Of a DNA stretch of 64,000 nt, positions 44,692 to 54,409 are shown piece by piece. The notes under the pieces were generated by a model that was not told the origin of the DNA, ran no database searches, and saw nothing but the letters and a program-made list of their open reading frames with translations. The translations under genes were made by a program, and so were the position numbers. Within the stretch, counting starts at the first letter, position 1. Each line of letters begins with the position of its first letter. The stretch comes from Akanthomyces muscarius (lineage: Eukaryota > Ascomycota > Sordariomycetes > Hypocreales > Cordycipitaceae). The stretch lies in NCBI RefSeq assembly GCF_028009165.1, contig NC_079242.1:4278001-4342000 (forward strand), given 5' to 3'.

Positions 44692-45491
44692 ATTGGCAAA
44701 GTTACATGTGTCTTTGGCATCCAGAGTTCACACCACCCCCAAGTTGAGTGTTGCCCTTTGAAAATTTGGCAGCGCGCTGGCTGGTCATACCTACCTAGTT
44801 GCTACCTAGCTAGCCGTGCGTAGGTAGGTAGGTAGTGGTACCTTGGGCAGGTACTAATCTAGGTGGGGTAACTACCTATTTGTAACGGGCGGCAGGCCTG
44901 GCACGCATTTTACCTATTGCTTACAGTTGCTGGCGGAACATACTAAGAACACCGACTACGGGTTGGAAATGGTGCAGACACCAAAAGGAGAGAGCAATAA
45001 AAAGGGGGAAAGGGGATCGAGAAGGAAGCGGTACGAACGTATCCTACTCTGCGGTGCCATTGACTGCCCGTTCGGCAGTTGGCAACCGCTGCTTGGGCGC
45101 GTGGCTCCACCAGTTGTCCGGTTCCGTAAGTTACCTTTGCCAAAGTCAAACCTCTTTTAAGCACCGCACCGCACCGCACTTTCGTTTCTATAATTGCCAT
45201 CTCCTAACTTATCCGAATAATATAGATTGAATTCAAGCCATCAAGCGGTAGAGACATTTACGAGCACCTCTCCGCCAGCCTCTATGCAGAGTGAGCAAAC
45301 GATTCATCACGCCGCACAGGGATGCTCGGTACAGTTCGGCTGTCGAATCGCATCGTTTCTTGACATTGCTGGAATAACCTGATCAATGCTTTACATGAAA
45401 TTGTGACACAATTACAACAACCATGATATGGTACTTGCTTTATCCACTTCGAGGGTAGTAAACCACGATCTGCCGCCATTGCCCCTTCACA
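44692..45491. promoter_or_regulatory. Shared promoter region JMJD7-like / SCP1
   Basis: 800 bases between divergent start codons. The JMJD7-proximal half is packed with TAGGTA/TACCTA motifs (44787-44879). A short plus ORF at 44927-45160 is not convincing. Confidence 0.5.
44787..44879. repeat. Densest TAGGTA/TACCTA cluster in the window
   Basis: About 93 bases composed largely of ACCTA and TAGGT units in both orientations, including a tandem stretch GTAGGTAGGTAGGTAG near 44820-44836. The arrangement can form several small hairpins. It lies between two conserved divergent genes. Confidence 0.7.
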
Positions 45492-48400
45492 ATGCTAACA
45501 GAACGCAGAACAACAGAGGCTCCGTCATTGTCGCCATCAAATTCTGTTCGTGTCGCATTCACTCGCTATGGTAATTATGTTGCACAACATGTTATCATGG
45601 CGCTGTTGATCTCTGGTATCGTTGCCACCATATTGATTTACCCCATTCCCTATCTCTTCACAGACGACTTCACAAACGGCGCTTCGAATCTCCCGCATCA
45701 TGTCTGGACTGTTGCGCGGCCACTGGGGAGAGACGCCGACGTCATGCCAGATATAATTATGAGGTCTATCTGGGTCCATGGCGATTATATGCAGGCACTG
45801 AACAATGAACTGCTCAGCTCCGCTTTGGAGCTCCAGGATGAGCTTCTTGGACCAACAGAAAGATTCTCGCCCTCCGCATCAGGTGATCTTTTGGCCTCTC
45901 CACAGGATGAAAAATGGCCTATGCCAATACATGAAAGAGATGCAGTGCATATCGTTAACGGACTCACGAATCAGTCCTGGTTCTTTCACTCCCCGCTCCT
46001 CTACTGGGGATGCTCGCGTCAGCGAATTCTGGCAGACACAGATCTGATTACCACTGTGAATGAGAGAAAGACACAGTCTACTTCCGCGAATGTCACCTTG
46101 AGACACTCCATTGTTTTTAGCGGCAAAAGGTTCGCAGAGAGAAGACTTTTGGCAGCTGATGCGCTCGTCATTACTCTCCTATATCTCCGCGACTCCCCAG
46201 TTGGCCGTCAGTGGGAAAACAATGCGCCACTGCTCACTCGAAAGGCTGTGGACAAATGGGATATATACCCACCAGGCGGGAGAATCGAAACCAGTCAGTT
46301 ATATGAGTTTCAGTTTCGGCCGATATCTCTGTACGACATCATTAGCTTGGCATTGGCATATGGCCTGACGTTCACTTATTTTCTCGCAAGTCTTTCAAAG
46401 CTTCGAGCTATCAAATCGAAAGCTGGACTGACAGTTACGGTGGTCACGCAAATATTATTGTCCATCATGTCAAGCTTTACTGTATGCGCGATCTTTGATA
46501 TTGACCTGTCACGCATTCCACGAGCCGCTTATCCACTGGTGGTTCTTGCCATTAGCTTGGAGAATATGTTCAGAATTATCTTCACCGTGATTCTCACGCC
46601 TGCGGAGCATGGTTCTAGCAGCCGCGTTGGCTCGGCTTTTGGCCAGACGGCGCACATAGCGCTTGCAAGCACAGTGCAGAATGTGGCAATTTTAGCTGGG
46701 CTTGCAAAGATTGTCTCACCAGGTGTCGCTGGTTTCTGCATATTCGCTGCCATTGCGACTGTATTTGACTTTTTCTACTTGTCCACATTCTTTCTCTCTG
46801 TTCTGAGTGTTGATGTGCGGAGGATCGAGCTTGAAGATGAGCTGTCGAAAGCCAGCACACTGAGGCACAACCACACCTTTTGTGAGATGAGAGAACGGCC
46901 GTCGTGGATCTCTAACATTCTAAAAGGTAGAGTCGCACTATCTACCCGGATCGCAGGCACAATTGTCATGATTGGGTTTGTAATCATTGCCCAATGGCAC
47001 TTCTTTGGAGATGTCGGCATATTGGAACCTGCGAAGCGGCTGTTTGGCGCTTCGATGTGGCAATTGTCGGATGCTACTGAAACTGTATCACCACCTGAAG
47101 AGATACATCAAGCAAGATCCCCTGGTTCATGGTTGCGTCTTCAAGATCACGAGACTGCTCAGGAGGTCATCAACGCCATCAAACCATCCGCGTTCAGTTA
47201 CACGGCTCAAGTGTATGATCCTCTAGTTTTCGTGCTCAAAGATTCGAACCGAACGCCCCCACAGCAAAAGCAGAGACTTCTACCAGCGGCATATGACTTC
47301 GTTAATCACCAGCTAGCTGAATTTATCATTTCGATAGTTCTGGTCGGTGCTGGTCTTCGATTGCTCGCAAGCTATCTGCTTTTAGCAGATGAGGAGACGA
47401 GTGATAAGCTTTCCGGCTTTGACGAGAGCTCGACTTTATCCGTCAAAACCCTATCTGGAGGCCACGTCCTCGATGTTGCCATGATTGCCGCGTCATCAGA
47501 TGGGCAAATTGTCTCTGCAGGACTGGATCGAACCATACGAGTATGGGACATTCGTTCGCATGGCACAAGTTATGAGCTGCCTGGCGCAAAATTACTGGAC
47601 GGACGAGGGCTATTTCCTATATTAGGGATTGCAGTGGATGCAGATTCAAAATGGCTGGCTATTATGTCAGTGACTCAAATCCGACTGTGGAATCTGACGG
47701 AGTATGCTTGGAGCGAGCCTATTGCAATGGGCTCTGGCAGCCATAACCCAGAGGTATTCTGCTTCCACCCAAGGTCAACGCAGAAGACCCCTAGGCTCGT
47801 TATTGTGAGGAAGGATGGGACATTGACAGATGTGTCGGTGATTGGTGATGACCGCCGGCACGAGGCGGGTGTCTGTCACGGCCAGCTGCTCACAGCTCGT
47901 TCCCTCACATACAAGGGTGAGCCAAACCCTCTTTTTTATCAAGTTAATGCATTCGCTGTGCTGACGGGGCTTGAAGCAGAATCGAACCTTGGACGAGCAA
48001 TCCAAATCCTATCGCTTTCTCGAAACGGAGAAGCCTTCATATCGAGAGAGATGGAAACAGGATGGAGATGTGAGGGCCTCGCATTAAATGCCGTGAATGA
48101 TACGACGCTGCATCAGGTAGTGCCACTCTCCCCGCATCCTTTATTCCTCGTTGGATCTATCAGCTCTGTATATCTAGTCAGCGCTCATGACGGCGTGGTG
48201 CAGCACATGTTTGCCACAGAGCCCATGGTTTCGCGATCCATTCAGTGCGAATATTCGGATACCCGATATAATGTACCGGCTTCCGGAATCGGATATAGTG
48301 CTTTTACGATAGCATATACTGCAGCAAGCACCGAAGAGTGTATTGTGACCAGCTACCACCCCGCCGAGGGAAGCGAGGCGATCGCTGCATGCGCACCATC

Positions 48401-48893
48401 GGGAGGTGCCGGCGGAGGATGGTGTACATGGGAAGAGGCAATAGAGATGAAGAAACGAATCAAGGAACCAGGCACATGGAGGATTGTCAAGGGGAAAAGT
48501 GTGATTGGAGTGCGACAGGAACCAAACGCGCCTCGCAGTACCGGGCCCAGGGTCTTTCGTAGACGATCTGCTGTCCCGCGTGGGAATACTGGAGCACCTA
48601 CAAAGTGGCAGGCTTGGACAGTTGCTACCGATGGCTATCCTGAGGCGGACGATGTTCGGTCGCTGTTCCCGGATGGGCCGGGCTCAGAAGAGCTCTTGGT
48701 TGTTCCCGGATTAGGACCAAGAGCCAAAATTGGTGTTCGTTCCGTTGCGTTTTCTCTCGGCAATGTCATCAAGGTAGTATCGGCAGGCGGTCCAGAGCGA
48801 TATAGCGTCGATGACGATTCAGCTGTAGAACCCCTGTTGGCAAAGGATAACCGACGCGGGCGACATGGCGGTATTGTACGAGGGAAAGGTTAG
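45492..48893 (+). CDS. SCP1: SREBP cleavage-activating protein homologue SCP1/SCAP
   Basis: ER sterol sensor that escorts the membrane-bound transcription factor SREBP (Sre1/SreA) for proteolytic activation when sterol or oxygen is low. Single exon, 1,133 residues. First membrane segment at about 33-56 (IMALLISGIVATILIYPIPYLF), a large luminal loop to about 270, then the sterol-sensing domain at about 275-455. Its parts include DIISLALAYGLTFTYFLASL, VTQILLSIMSSFTVCAIF, PLVVLAISLENMFRIIF and VAGFCIFAAIATVFDFFYL. Further membrane segments lie near 480-500 and 615-635. From about 650 there are WD40 repeats, the clearest being LDVAMIAASSDGQIVSAGLD followed by RTIRVWD. An unspliced 3.4 kb gene among intron-rich neighbours. 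No SREBP gene lies in the window. Confidence 0.95.
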   Translation: MLTERRTTEAPSLSPSNSVRVAFTRYGNYVAQHVIMALLISGIVATILIYPIPYLFTDDFTNGASNLPHHVWTVARPLGRDADVMPDIIMRSIWVHGDYMQALNNELLSSALELQDELLGPTERFSPSASGDLLASPQDEKWPMPIHERDAVHIVNGLTNQSWFFHSPLLYWGCSRQRILADTDLITTVNERKTQSTSANVTLRHSIVFSGKRFAERRLLAADALVITLLYLRDSPVGRQWENNAPLLTRKAVDKWDIYPPGGRIETSQLYEFQFRPISLYDIISLALAYGLTFTYFLASLSKLRAIKSKAGLTVTVVTQILLSIMSSFTVCAIFDIDLSRIPRAAYPLVVLAISLENMFRIIFTVILTPAEHGSSSRVGSAFGQTAHIALASTVQNVAILAGLAKIVSPGVAGFCIFAAIATVFDFFYLSTFFLSVLSVDVRRIELEDELSKASTLRHNHTFCEMRERPSWISNILKGRVALSTRIAGTIVMIGFVIIAQWHFFGDVGILEPAKRLFGASMWQLSDATETVSPPEEIHQARSPGSWLRLQDHETAQEVINAIKPSAFSYTAQVYDPLVFVLKDSNRTPPQQKQRLLPAAYDFVNHQLAEFIISIVLVGAGLRLLASYLLLADEETSDKLSGFDESSTLSVKTLSGGHVLDVAMIAASSDGQIVSAGLDRTIRVWDIRSHGTSYELPGAKLLDGRGLFPILGIAVDADSKWLAIMSVTQIRLWNLTEYAWSEPIAMGSGSHNPEVFCFHPRSTQKTPRLVIVRKDGTLTDVSVIGDDRRHEAGVCHGQLLTARSLTYKGEPNPLFYQVNAFAVLTGLEAESNLGRAIQILSLSRNGEAFISREMETGWRCEGLALNAVNDTTLHQVVPLSPHPLFLVGSISSVYLVSAHDGVVQHMFATEPMVSRSIQCEYSDTRYNVPASGIGYSAFTIAYTAASTEECIVTSYHPAEGSEAIAACAPSGGAGGGWCTWEEAIEMKKRIKEPGTWRIVKGKSVIGVRQEPNAPRSTGPRVFRRRSAVPRGNTGAPTKWQAWTVATDGYPEADDVRSLFPDGPGSEELLVVPGLGPRAKIGVRSVAFSLGNVIKVVSAGGPERYSVDDDSAVEPLLAKDNRRGRHGGIVRGKG

Positions 48894-51444
48894 TTTGTTG
48901 CACAATCACCTGATGAGCACCTGCAAGGTATTGCTTTACATCTGTCGCAGCTGTCGCTCCCGAGTAGCTAGAGCTGCGGCGAGCAAGGCACCTCATCGAT
49001 AATTCATTTGTCAAAGTCCTTGTGGCCTGGCTTCCAGGCTTCATAGGAAGGCTCATTATGAGTGGCACTAGCAATAAAATAAAGCAATTACTATGTGGCA
49101 CGTTTGATGCGACGCGGCTTTTGAGTCTCTCGCCTTTGCCATTGAGAGCCCCATTCTGTGCATGACGAAGACGCCATGGAGGTGGGCTCTGTACGGAGAG
49201 TGTGGCACCCTGCAACGCTGAAAAGAAGAAAAAGTATGGACATTTTTTACACAAGAGAGATGCACTGGCATGGTTTTGTTAGCTAGAGGCTGTCGAGAGA
49301 GCAAGTTTGCGTCGAGAGAAGAGCGCAAATGTGCTGGTGTCTCATGTTCAACTTTGATCTGTCATAGTTGCCGCACTGGATAACAAAGCGCCAACTGTGT
49401 AATGGAATAGCGACAGACTTGAGTAGCTTGCCAGTCAGCTCGTGGCAGGCACACAGAAGTGAATGTAGGCCCATCAGCTCCGCCAGCTTGCCAGCCAAAC
49501 TCTCTCACCGCCAAAACAGAGGTAGAAGCCCAGCCCCCCTGGGCGGGCGCTCTGGCAGGGATTTTTGGCACCATTATCGGGGTTTAGTCCCACAGGAACG
49601 GAGCATAAGTGCATTAGAAGCATTTGGGGTTGCAGGAGCAGCGAAGAGCGGCCAGCTGGAAAACTATGCGACGCCCGTGGGATCATAACCTGGGTTCTGT
49701 TCCTGACCTGGAGCTCTCAGCGCCAATGGTAATCATCGATCAAAGAGGCTGCGGCAGGCCATGGGCGGAGGACACCTGAAGGACGCAAATGGGCGGCTAT
49801 GCTCGTTACATTACGGAAACAACCCGAGAAGTGACGTGACTGGAGAGGAGATGCGCTACATGACAATCTACTTACTTACTTACTGACAGCTATGCAGTTC
49901 AGACCAGAGCAGATATGCCAGGGACTTTTATTATGCCCATCTAGGTAGGTAGCTTACGGATACTCGTGGCTCGTTTTGCGACGCCCTGGCCTGGCTGCCT
50001 GGCCTCTGGTCAGCGCACCAGTAAGATACCTACCTAGTAAGTGGGGGACAAAAAACATCGCCGGTCGCTAGAAGGCCAGGCTATTTATAGAAGGGCATTT
50101 CTAGCTCTCTACTCCAGAATAAAATACTTTGAAAATAGGAGTAGATTATCTAGGCTCTACTTAATATATTCTTCACCTTTTAGTAGGTAAAGCTAGAGGC
50201 TGTCTAGAGCAGCGATGGCTGGTTATTGCTGTAGCCAGGGACTGACCGGCGATGTTTTCTGTCCCCCTAGTGGCCCTAGGTAAGGTATTAGTTTTAGCGG
50301 CCGCCAAGCCACGCACCTCAACGGGCCTCCCCGGGTCCCCCAAAATCACGCCCATCAATGCTGGCTGGCTGGCGACTGGCTGGCGACTGGCTGGCTCATC
50401 CTTTCCTCACTCAAGCCTGCGACGACGATCCGCCTCGTCCTGCATTGCATCGCCCTGGGGTCTCGCCCACCTGGAGGAGTCCTTGGCCCAGCACTTTCTT
50501 TTCCGGGCCGCCGTTGACCCATCTCTGCTACCTATTGCGCTCCTGCTTTGCCATCTAGCTTATTACTTGCTCCGTGCCCACTCATCGCCGACGCCAACAC
50601 CGACGCCGCCACCCAGCCTCCCCCATTAGTGAACGGCCTATTCACCTGCTGCGACACACGAGGCAGCCCGCCGTCATCTTTTGCCGCTGCCCACCTCGTC
50701 GCTGGGTACAGCTTCGACTCGACTCACAGTGGAGGCGGACTGTACACCGTAACCCGGACCAGGATCATAGCACAGGCCGCGTGCGAGCCATGATCGTCCG
50801 CGATTTATTCGTGTCACCGTTTCCATGAGTGCCGTAGAGCTTCAACACCAAGGTAAGCCCGCGTAACACGCACCGTTGCTTCTCTCCTTGGCTCGCTTCC
50901 CCTATTTGTCGATTCTGTTGTCTGCCTTTCTACTTGCACATGCCATTTTGACGGCTGTGTTTGCCAAACGTCACGCGCAATAGCCCTCGCCATCCTGACA
51001 GTAGCCCGAGCAAGCCCCAAAGCCTCCTTGGCCACGTCGCAGAAGCTCTGCCTCGCCTCGTTCCATCACCGTTGTCCTCCCGCAGTTGCTTCCCGCCACG
51101 ACCAGGGCCCAATCACGGCCCGCCAACTGTCGCTGTTCTCCTGCATCGCTTGCCTCTCTAGCGCCGCATTGCCAGGGCTCGGGCCGCACTTATTGGCCTC
51201 GAAAAGGCCCAACTGTGGGAACGCCTGCGTTGTCGTGCTCCTCAAACAGCCCTGCTCCTCTCTCTTGCATGGCCTCATCTCACTGCTTTGTCTTGTTCGT
51301 TCTGTTAAATAACCGTCCTCTCCAGTGCCTCCTGGCCCTGCCAGCACAGTTGACCGGCCGTTACCACATCCCCGGTACCAATCTCTGGGGAATTCGGGTG
51401 GACGGCTGCCGGAACAAATTGTATCGGGTCTCACAACCTACTGG
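48894..51444. other. Intergenic region between SCP1 and the 14-3-3-like gene
   Basis: About 2.5 kb. It starts with the SCP1 3' UTR and ends with what is probably a long leader of the 14-3-3-like gene (C-rich from about 50380; a GTAAGC donor-like site at 50851 hints at a leader intron). TAGGTA/TACCTA motifs occur at 49942-49955, 50027-50036 and 50275-50287. A short tandem repeat lies at 50366-50395. ORFs such as 50252-50629 and 51066-51434 are compositionally odd and probably chance. Confidence 0.5.
50366..50395 (+). repeat. 11-bp tandem repeat, about 2.7 copies
   Basis: TGGCTGGCGAC at 50366-50376 and 50377-50387, then a partial copy TGGCTGGC at 50388-50395, all exact. Small and likely unstable; no function evident. 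Confidence 0.85.
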
Positions 51445-52377
51445 ATGGCGTCTTCTGAAGTCGACCAGAAGTTCCTTGGCAGGCTAGCCAGAGCTGTGGA
51501 ACAAGACAACCCGCTGCTCTCCTCTATGCTCTTCAAGATTCTCGGCCTCTCACTCAATCTGGCCGAGCAACTCGTTGCTGCTAAGAAGCAGCGCAAACCC
51601 ACGCCAGTCACATCACCACTTTTTCTTCGGCGCATTCTGCACATTCTTTGGCTCTCGCGCGAGGGTCTAGTTATGCTGCAGCAGTATGTCATTCCCATGG
51701 TTGGCAACTACGTCGAACTCAAGGTCCTAGCATACAAGCTTCGCGCGAGTTTCCATCACATATTCGTCCTATTTCATAACTCGCCACCTGTATCGACCAT
51801 CGGTAGCTGGACCCCAGATGCGATATCTGCTGCATTTGCGCCGATCTACAAGGACGGCCACGGCCTACTTGGTGTCGATGGCGATCCTATATCTCGGTCC
51901 TCATCCGTCCAGCCGACGCATGCCTTGGAAGGCGGACCTGTTGGGCCACCGCCTGGCTTTGAGACGCAAGTTGCACTCCTGCCCCCGTCTTTCTTGCTAC
52001 CCGAAAAGGATTATCTGCCTACAGCGCACCAATACTTCCAAGAAGCGATGGACTTGGCCGACAACTTACTCTGGGGGTCACATTCGTTGCGACTCTCAGT
52101 CAAAACCGAATATTCCGCCTTTCTTTACGAATGCGTTCATGACGCCGAATCGAGCCGAGAACTTGCCAAGAAGACTGTTGCTGAGGTCTACGACGCGACA
52201 GAGGGTATGGACGACGACATGTTTCGAGACGCCTGTGAGCTGGTCACGGTGCTCGGCAAGATGATGAAGCGAGGCCTGGGCACCACCAGCTCCGTTGCCA
52301 AAGGAAAACGCGTTGAGGTAATACCTTCCGCACCTCCAATTGCGAAACCGCCTCCCGGAATGGAGAATGCCATATGA
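51445..52377 (+). CDS. Divergent 14-3-3-like protein
   Basis: No intron, 310 residues from the ATG at 51445 (MASSEVDQKFLGRLARAVEQ); an in-frame ATG at 51325 would add 40 residues that look like leader. The C-terminal half follows the helix pattern of 14-3-3 proteins. AHQYFQEAMDLADNLL is followed by SHSLRLSVKTEYSAFLYEC, then AESSRELAKKTVAEVYDATE and DACELVTVLGKMM. This compares with the family's HPIRLGL, NFSVFYYE and ACRLAKQAFDDAI. N-terminal helices could also fit. A Pro-rich insertion (GPPPGFETQ) and a Pro-rich tail separate it from canonical 14-3-3, and the phosphopeptide-binding Lys-Arg-Arg-Tyr set is not clearly kept. It may therefore be a scaffold that binds partners without phosphoserine. 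Role unknown. Confidence 0.72.
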   Translation: MASSEVDQKFLGRLARAVEQDNPLLSSMLFKILGLSLNLAEQLVAAKKQRKPTPVTSPLFLRRILHILWLSREGLVMLQQYVIPMVGNYVELKVLAYKLRASFHHIFVLFHNSPPVSTIGSWTPDAISAAFAPIYKDGHGLLGVDGDPISRSSSVQPTHALEGGPVGPPPGFETQVALLPPSFLLPEKDYLPTAHQYFQEAMDLADNLLWGSHSLRLSVKTEYSAFLYECVHDAESSRELAKKTVAEVYDATEGMDDDMFRDACELVTVLGKMMKRGLGTTSSVAKGKRVEVIPSAPPIAKPPPGMENAI

Positions 52378-52828
52378 ACCTCTTCCTGCGCCGCCTGATC
52401 CGCATCTTTGTTCTTCTTCTAGCATATATTACTGTCATAAGGTCTACATCAGTCGCCGGGCACCTGCTCTCAGTGTATCTGGTTTGCTATTGAGCGTCGG
52501 AAGGAGTTTTGCGAATATACATATACAGCGGACGTGGCGTCAGAGGCGTTGGGACACTGTATTATGCCTAATGGACCAGGACCGCGGCCTTTGGCACCTT
52601 GAAGTCTGCCTTTGCATGGGTCATCGCACCGTATTGCGATTCCCAATACCCGCAGCTCATGTTTGTCCTCGAGGTCGATGGACATCTCGTATTACCATGT
52701 ACAAATTTGTGCAACATAAATGTGTATAAACCAGCTGTTGAAGATAAACCAAGCCGAGAGAAGGATATTTCATTGAACTAAAAAAATGCAGCTACGCTAG
52801 TGATGCCGTGCAGTGACGGATGGTGTTT
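52378..52828. other. Convergent 3' regions, 14-3-3-like / Myb protein
   Basis: About 450 bases between two convergent stop codons, holding both 3' UTRs. A 129-codon plus ORF (52340-52729) overlaps the end of the preceding gene in another frame and shows no domain. Nothing else seen. Confidence 0.5.
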
Positions 52829-53923
52829 TTAATCTGGAATGCTGTCCAGCCAGCCCGAAATGTCGGCTTCGGTCCTGGCCGCAGCATCCTCGCACTTTCT
52901 GCGAATTACTTCGAGCGGGGCCATGCGCCCCGTTTCGTTGTAAAAGCGTGCCTGGGCCTCCTGCCAGCGCATGCTCTGGTATCGCGCATCAATCATCTCG
53001 AGGACGAGGCAGTCGCTCTGCGAAAAGTGTGCGTCGGGCTCGACCCTGATGGACGCTGGGTAGAGGTGGCGGCCAATGTGCTCGCGCCAGTACTGTTTCT
53101 GACGCTCGTGCTCGGTTAAGTCTTCCAACGATGAGCGCAGAAGCCCGTTTGCGGCGCCGTCTGTCTCGCCCTTTTCGTTCGCTGGTGCCGAAGCCTGGGA
53201 ATCGTGGTCCTTTGCTGCGGCTTTGGCCTCGGTCGGCGCATGCTTTCCTTGCCCTCCGGTCTCCTTTGCCTCGTCTTCTAATGACTTGTCTTGCAGAGGC
53301 TGGTCTTTGGTTACTTTCCACCGGCTTTTGCATTCGCCTTTGCCTCGATTGAGGCTTTTCCCGATATCCTCCCAGCTCAGGCCGTCGCCGGCCTCCTTCA
53401 TGGACCGAAGAAGGACATCTTCCGATAGCGACCACACTGATTTGTTCTCATCTGCTTTTGCGCCTTCTTTCGGCTTGACATGGTCGCTGCTTGCTTTGTT
53501 GCTGTTTGCTCCCTTCCTATTCTTGGACGATTCTTCTGAAGAGACTGCCTCTGTAGACGATGTTGTTGCATTGCTTTCCGTACACTCTGAGCCTGATTTC
53601 GACTTAAGAATGTCGCGTTTTGACTTTAGACAGCATTTGCTAGACCTGCATACCGAATCCTCGGAGCAGCTGGAGGACTGTTCTTCCGAACTCCCTGAAA
53701 CACTGGAGCCTTTCGGTTGGCTGTTTTTTAGACAGACTTCTTTTGCCAAACACTCTTCATTTCCCGAGGCGTTGTCGGACCGGTTCTGGTCGCTAGAGGA
53801 AGCGTTTTCGGATGAATCTACTGAGCAGCTTCGGGAATCATTGCTAGGCTCGCTTGTGCAATTTGAATGATCGGAACAGGCATCAGACCTGACTGCGGTT
53901 GAAGTTTTGTTGTCGTCTGCCAT
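52829..53923 (-). CDS. Myb/SANT-like domain protein with Ser/Cys-rich N-terminus
   Basis: Probable nuclear protein of unknown role. Single exon, 364 residues. Residues 1-120 are almost entirely Ser, Asp, Glu, Asn and Cys, with about 13 Cys (for example SSCSEDSVCRSSKCCLKSK). A single Myb/SANT-like helix set follows at about 170-210 (VWSLSEDVLLRSMKEAGD, then WEDIGKSLNRGKGECKSRWK), with Trp at the first and third helix and a Trp-like middle position. After a charged linker comes a conserved C-terminal part (RQKQYWREHIGRHLYPASI, then CLVLEMIDARYQSMRWQ, RFYNETGRMAP, IRRKCEDA), which looks like a second trihelix-type fold. One Myb repeat is usually not enough for specific DNA binding, so it may act in protein contacts. 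The strongest match is to uncharacterised fungal Myb proteins. Confidence 0.85.
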   Translation of the reverse strand: MADDNKTSTAVRSDACSDHSNCTSEPSNDSRSCSVDSSENASSSDQNRSDNASGNEECLAKEVCLKNSQPKGSSVSGSSEEQSSSCSEDSVCRSSKCCLKSKRDILKSKSGSECTESNATTSSTEAVSSEESSKNRKGANSNKASSDHVKPKEGAKADENKSVWSLSEDVLLRSMKEAGDGLSWEDIGKSLNRGKGECKSRWKVTKDQPLQDKSLEDEAKETGGQGKHAPTEAKAAAKDHDSQASAPANEKGETDGAANGLLRSSLEDLTEHERQKQYWREHIGRHLYPASIRVEPDAHFSQSDCLVLEMIDARYQSMRWQEAQARFYNETGRMAPLEVIRRKCEDAAARTEADISGWLDSIPD

Positions 53924-54178
53924 CTCTGTGCAAATGTGAGCTGAAAAACTTCAAACTTGTCAGAAAAACATTCGTAAAGATAGAATCAACTCCAAATGCG
54001 AGTAAGGAAATGCTTACCGATATAATGAGGTGAAGAACACCGCGTGAAGAGGCGATGCTGAGGCTCCGTTTGCTCACTCAGTTGGCACCCCTCCCTGCAC
54101 AGGCTTCTCGGCATGGCACCATTCTCTTAGCGATAGCTGCAGGACTCTGTAAGTAAAGTTATAGCTATAAATACATGT

Positions 54179-54385
54179 TTATTTACTTGTTCTGTTCATA
54201 GTCGTTTTCGGCTCTTTTTTACCTCCATTTATGGACTTACACAAATCTACGGGTGGTTGACGGCTGAGTAATCCGGGGCACTCAGAACAGAGCTGATTGC
54301 GTGGATTGATTGGCCAACCACACCTGTTGCATTGTGAATCTGTCACCGAACCTTCAACGCCAACTGTTCTCGAAATAAACACCAT
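54179..54385 (-). CDS. Possible small zinc-ribbon protein
   Basis: 68-residue ORF with an ATG at 54385. It contains a CxxC-x12-CxxC pattern (CNRCGWPINPRNQLCSEC), like a zinc ribbon. The start lies 25 bases upstream of, and divergent from, the DUF4202 start codon at 54410, leaving almost no room for separate promoters. The ORF could be real, a conserved exon of a longer gene, or chance. No ribosomal or other known family was recognised. Two well-spaced CxxC pairs in 68 codons are the only support. Confidence 0.35.
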   Translation of the reverse strand: MVFISRTVGVEGSVTDSQCNRCGWPINPRNQLCSECPGLLSRQPPVDLCKSINGGKKEPKTTMNRTSK

Positions 54386-54409
54386 AATATAGCTGCAAAG
54401 CGCTACAGA

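Noticed and set aside
50252..51487. Several 60-130 codon ORFs upstream of the 14-3-3-like gene
   Set aside because: C-rich leader-like DNA gives long open frames on both strands; none shows a domain and they overlap each other.
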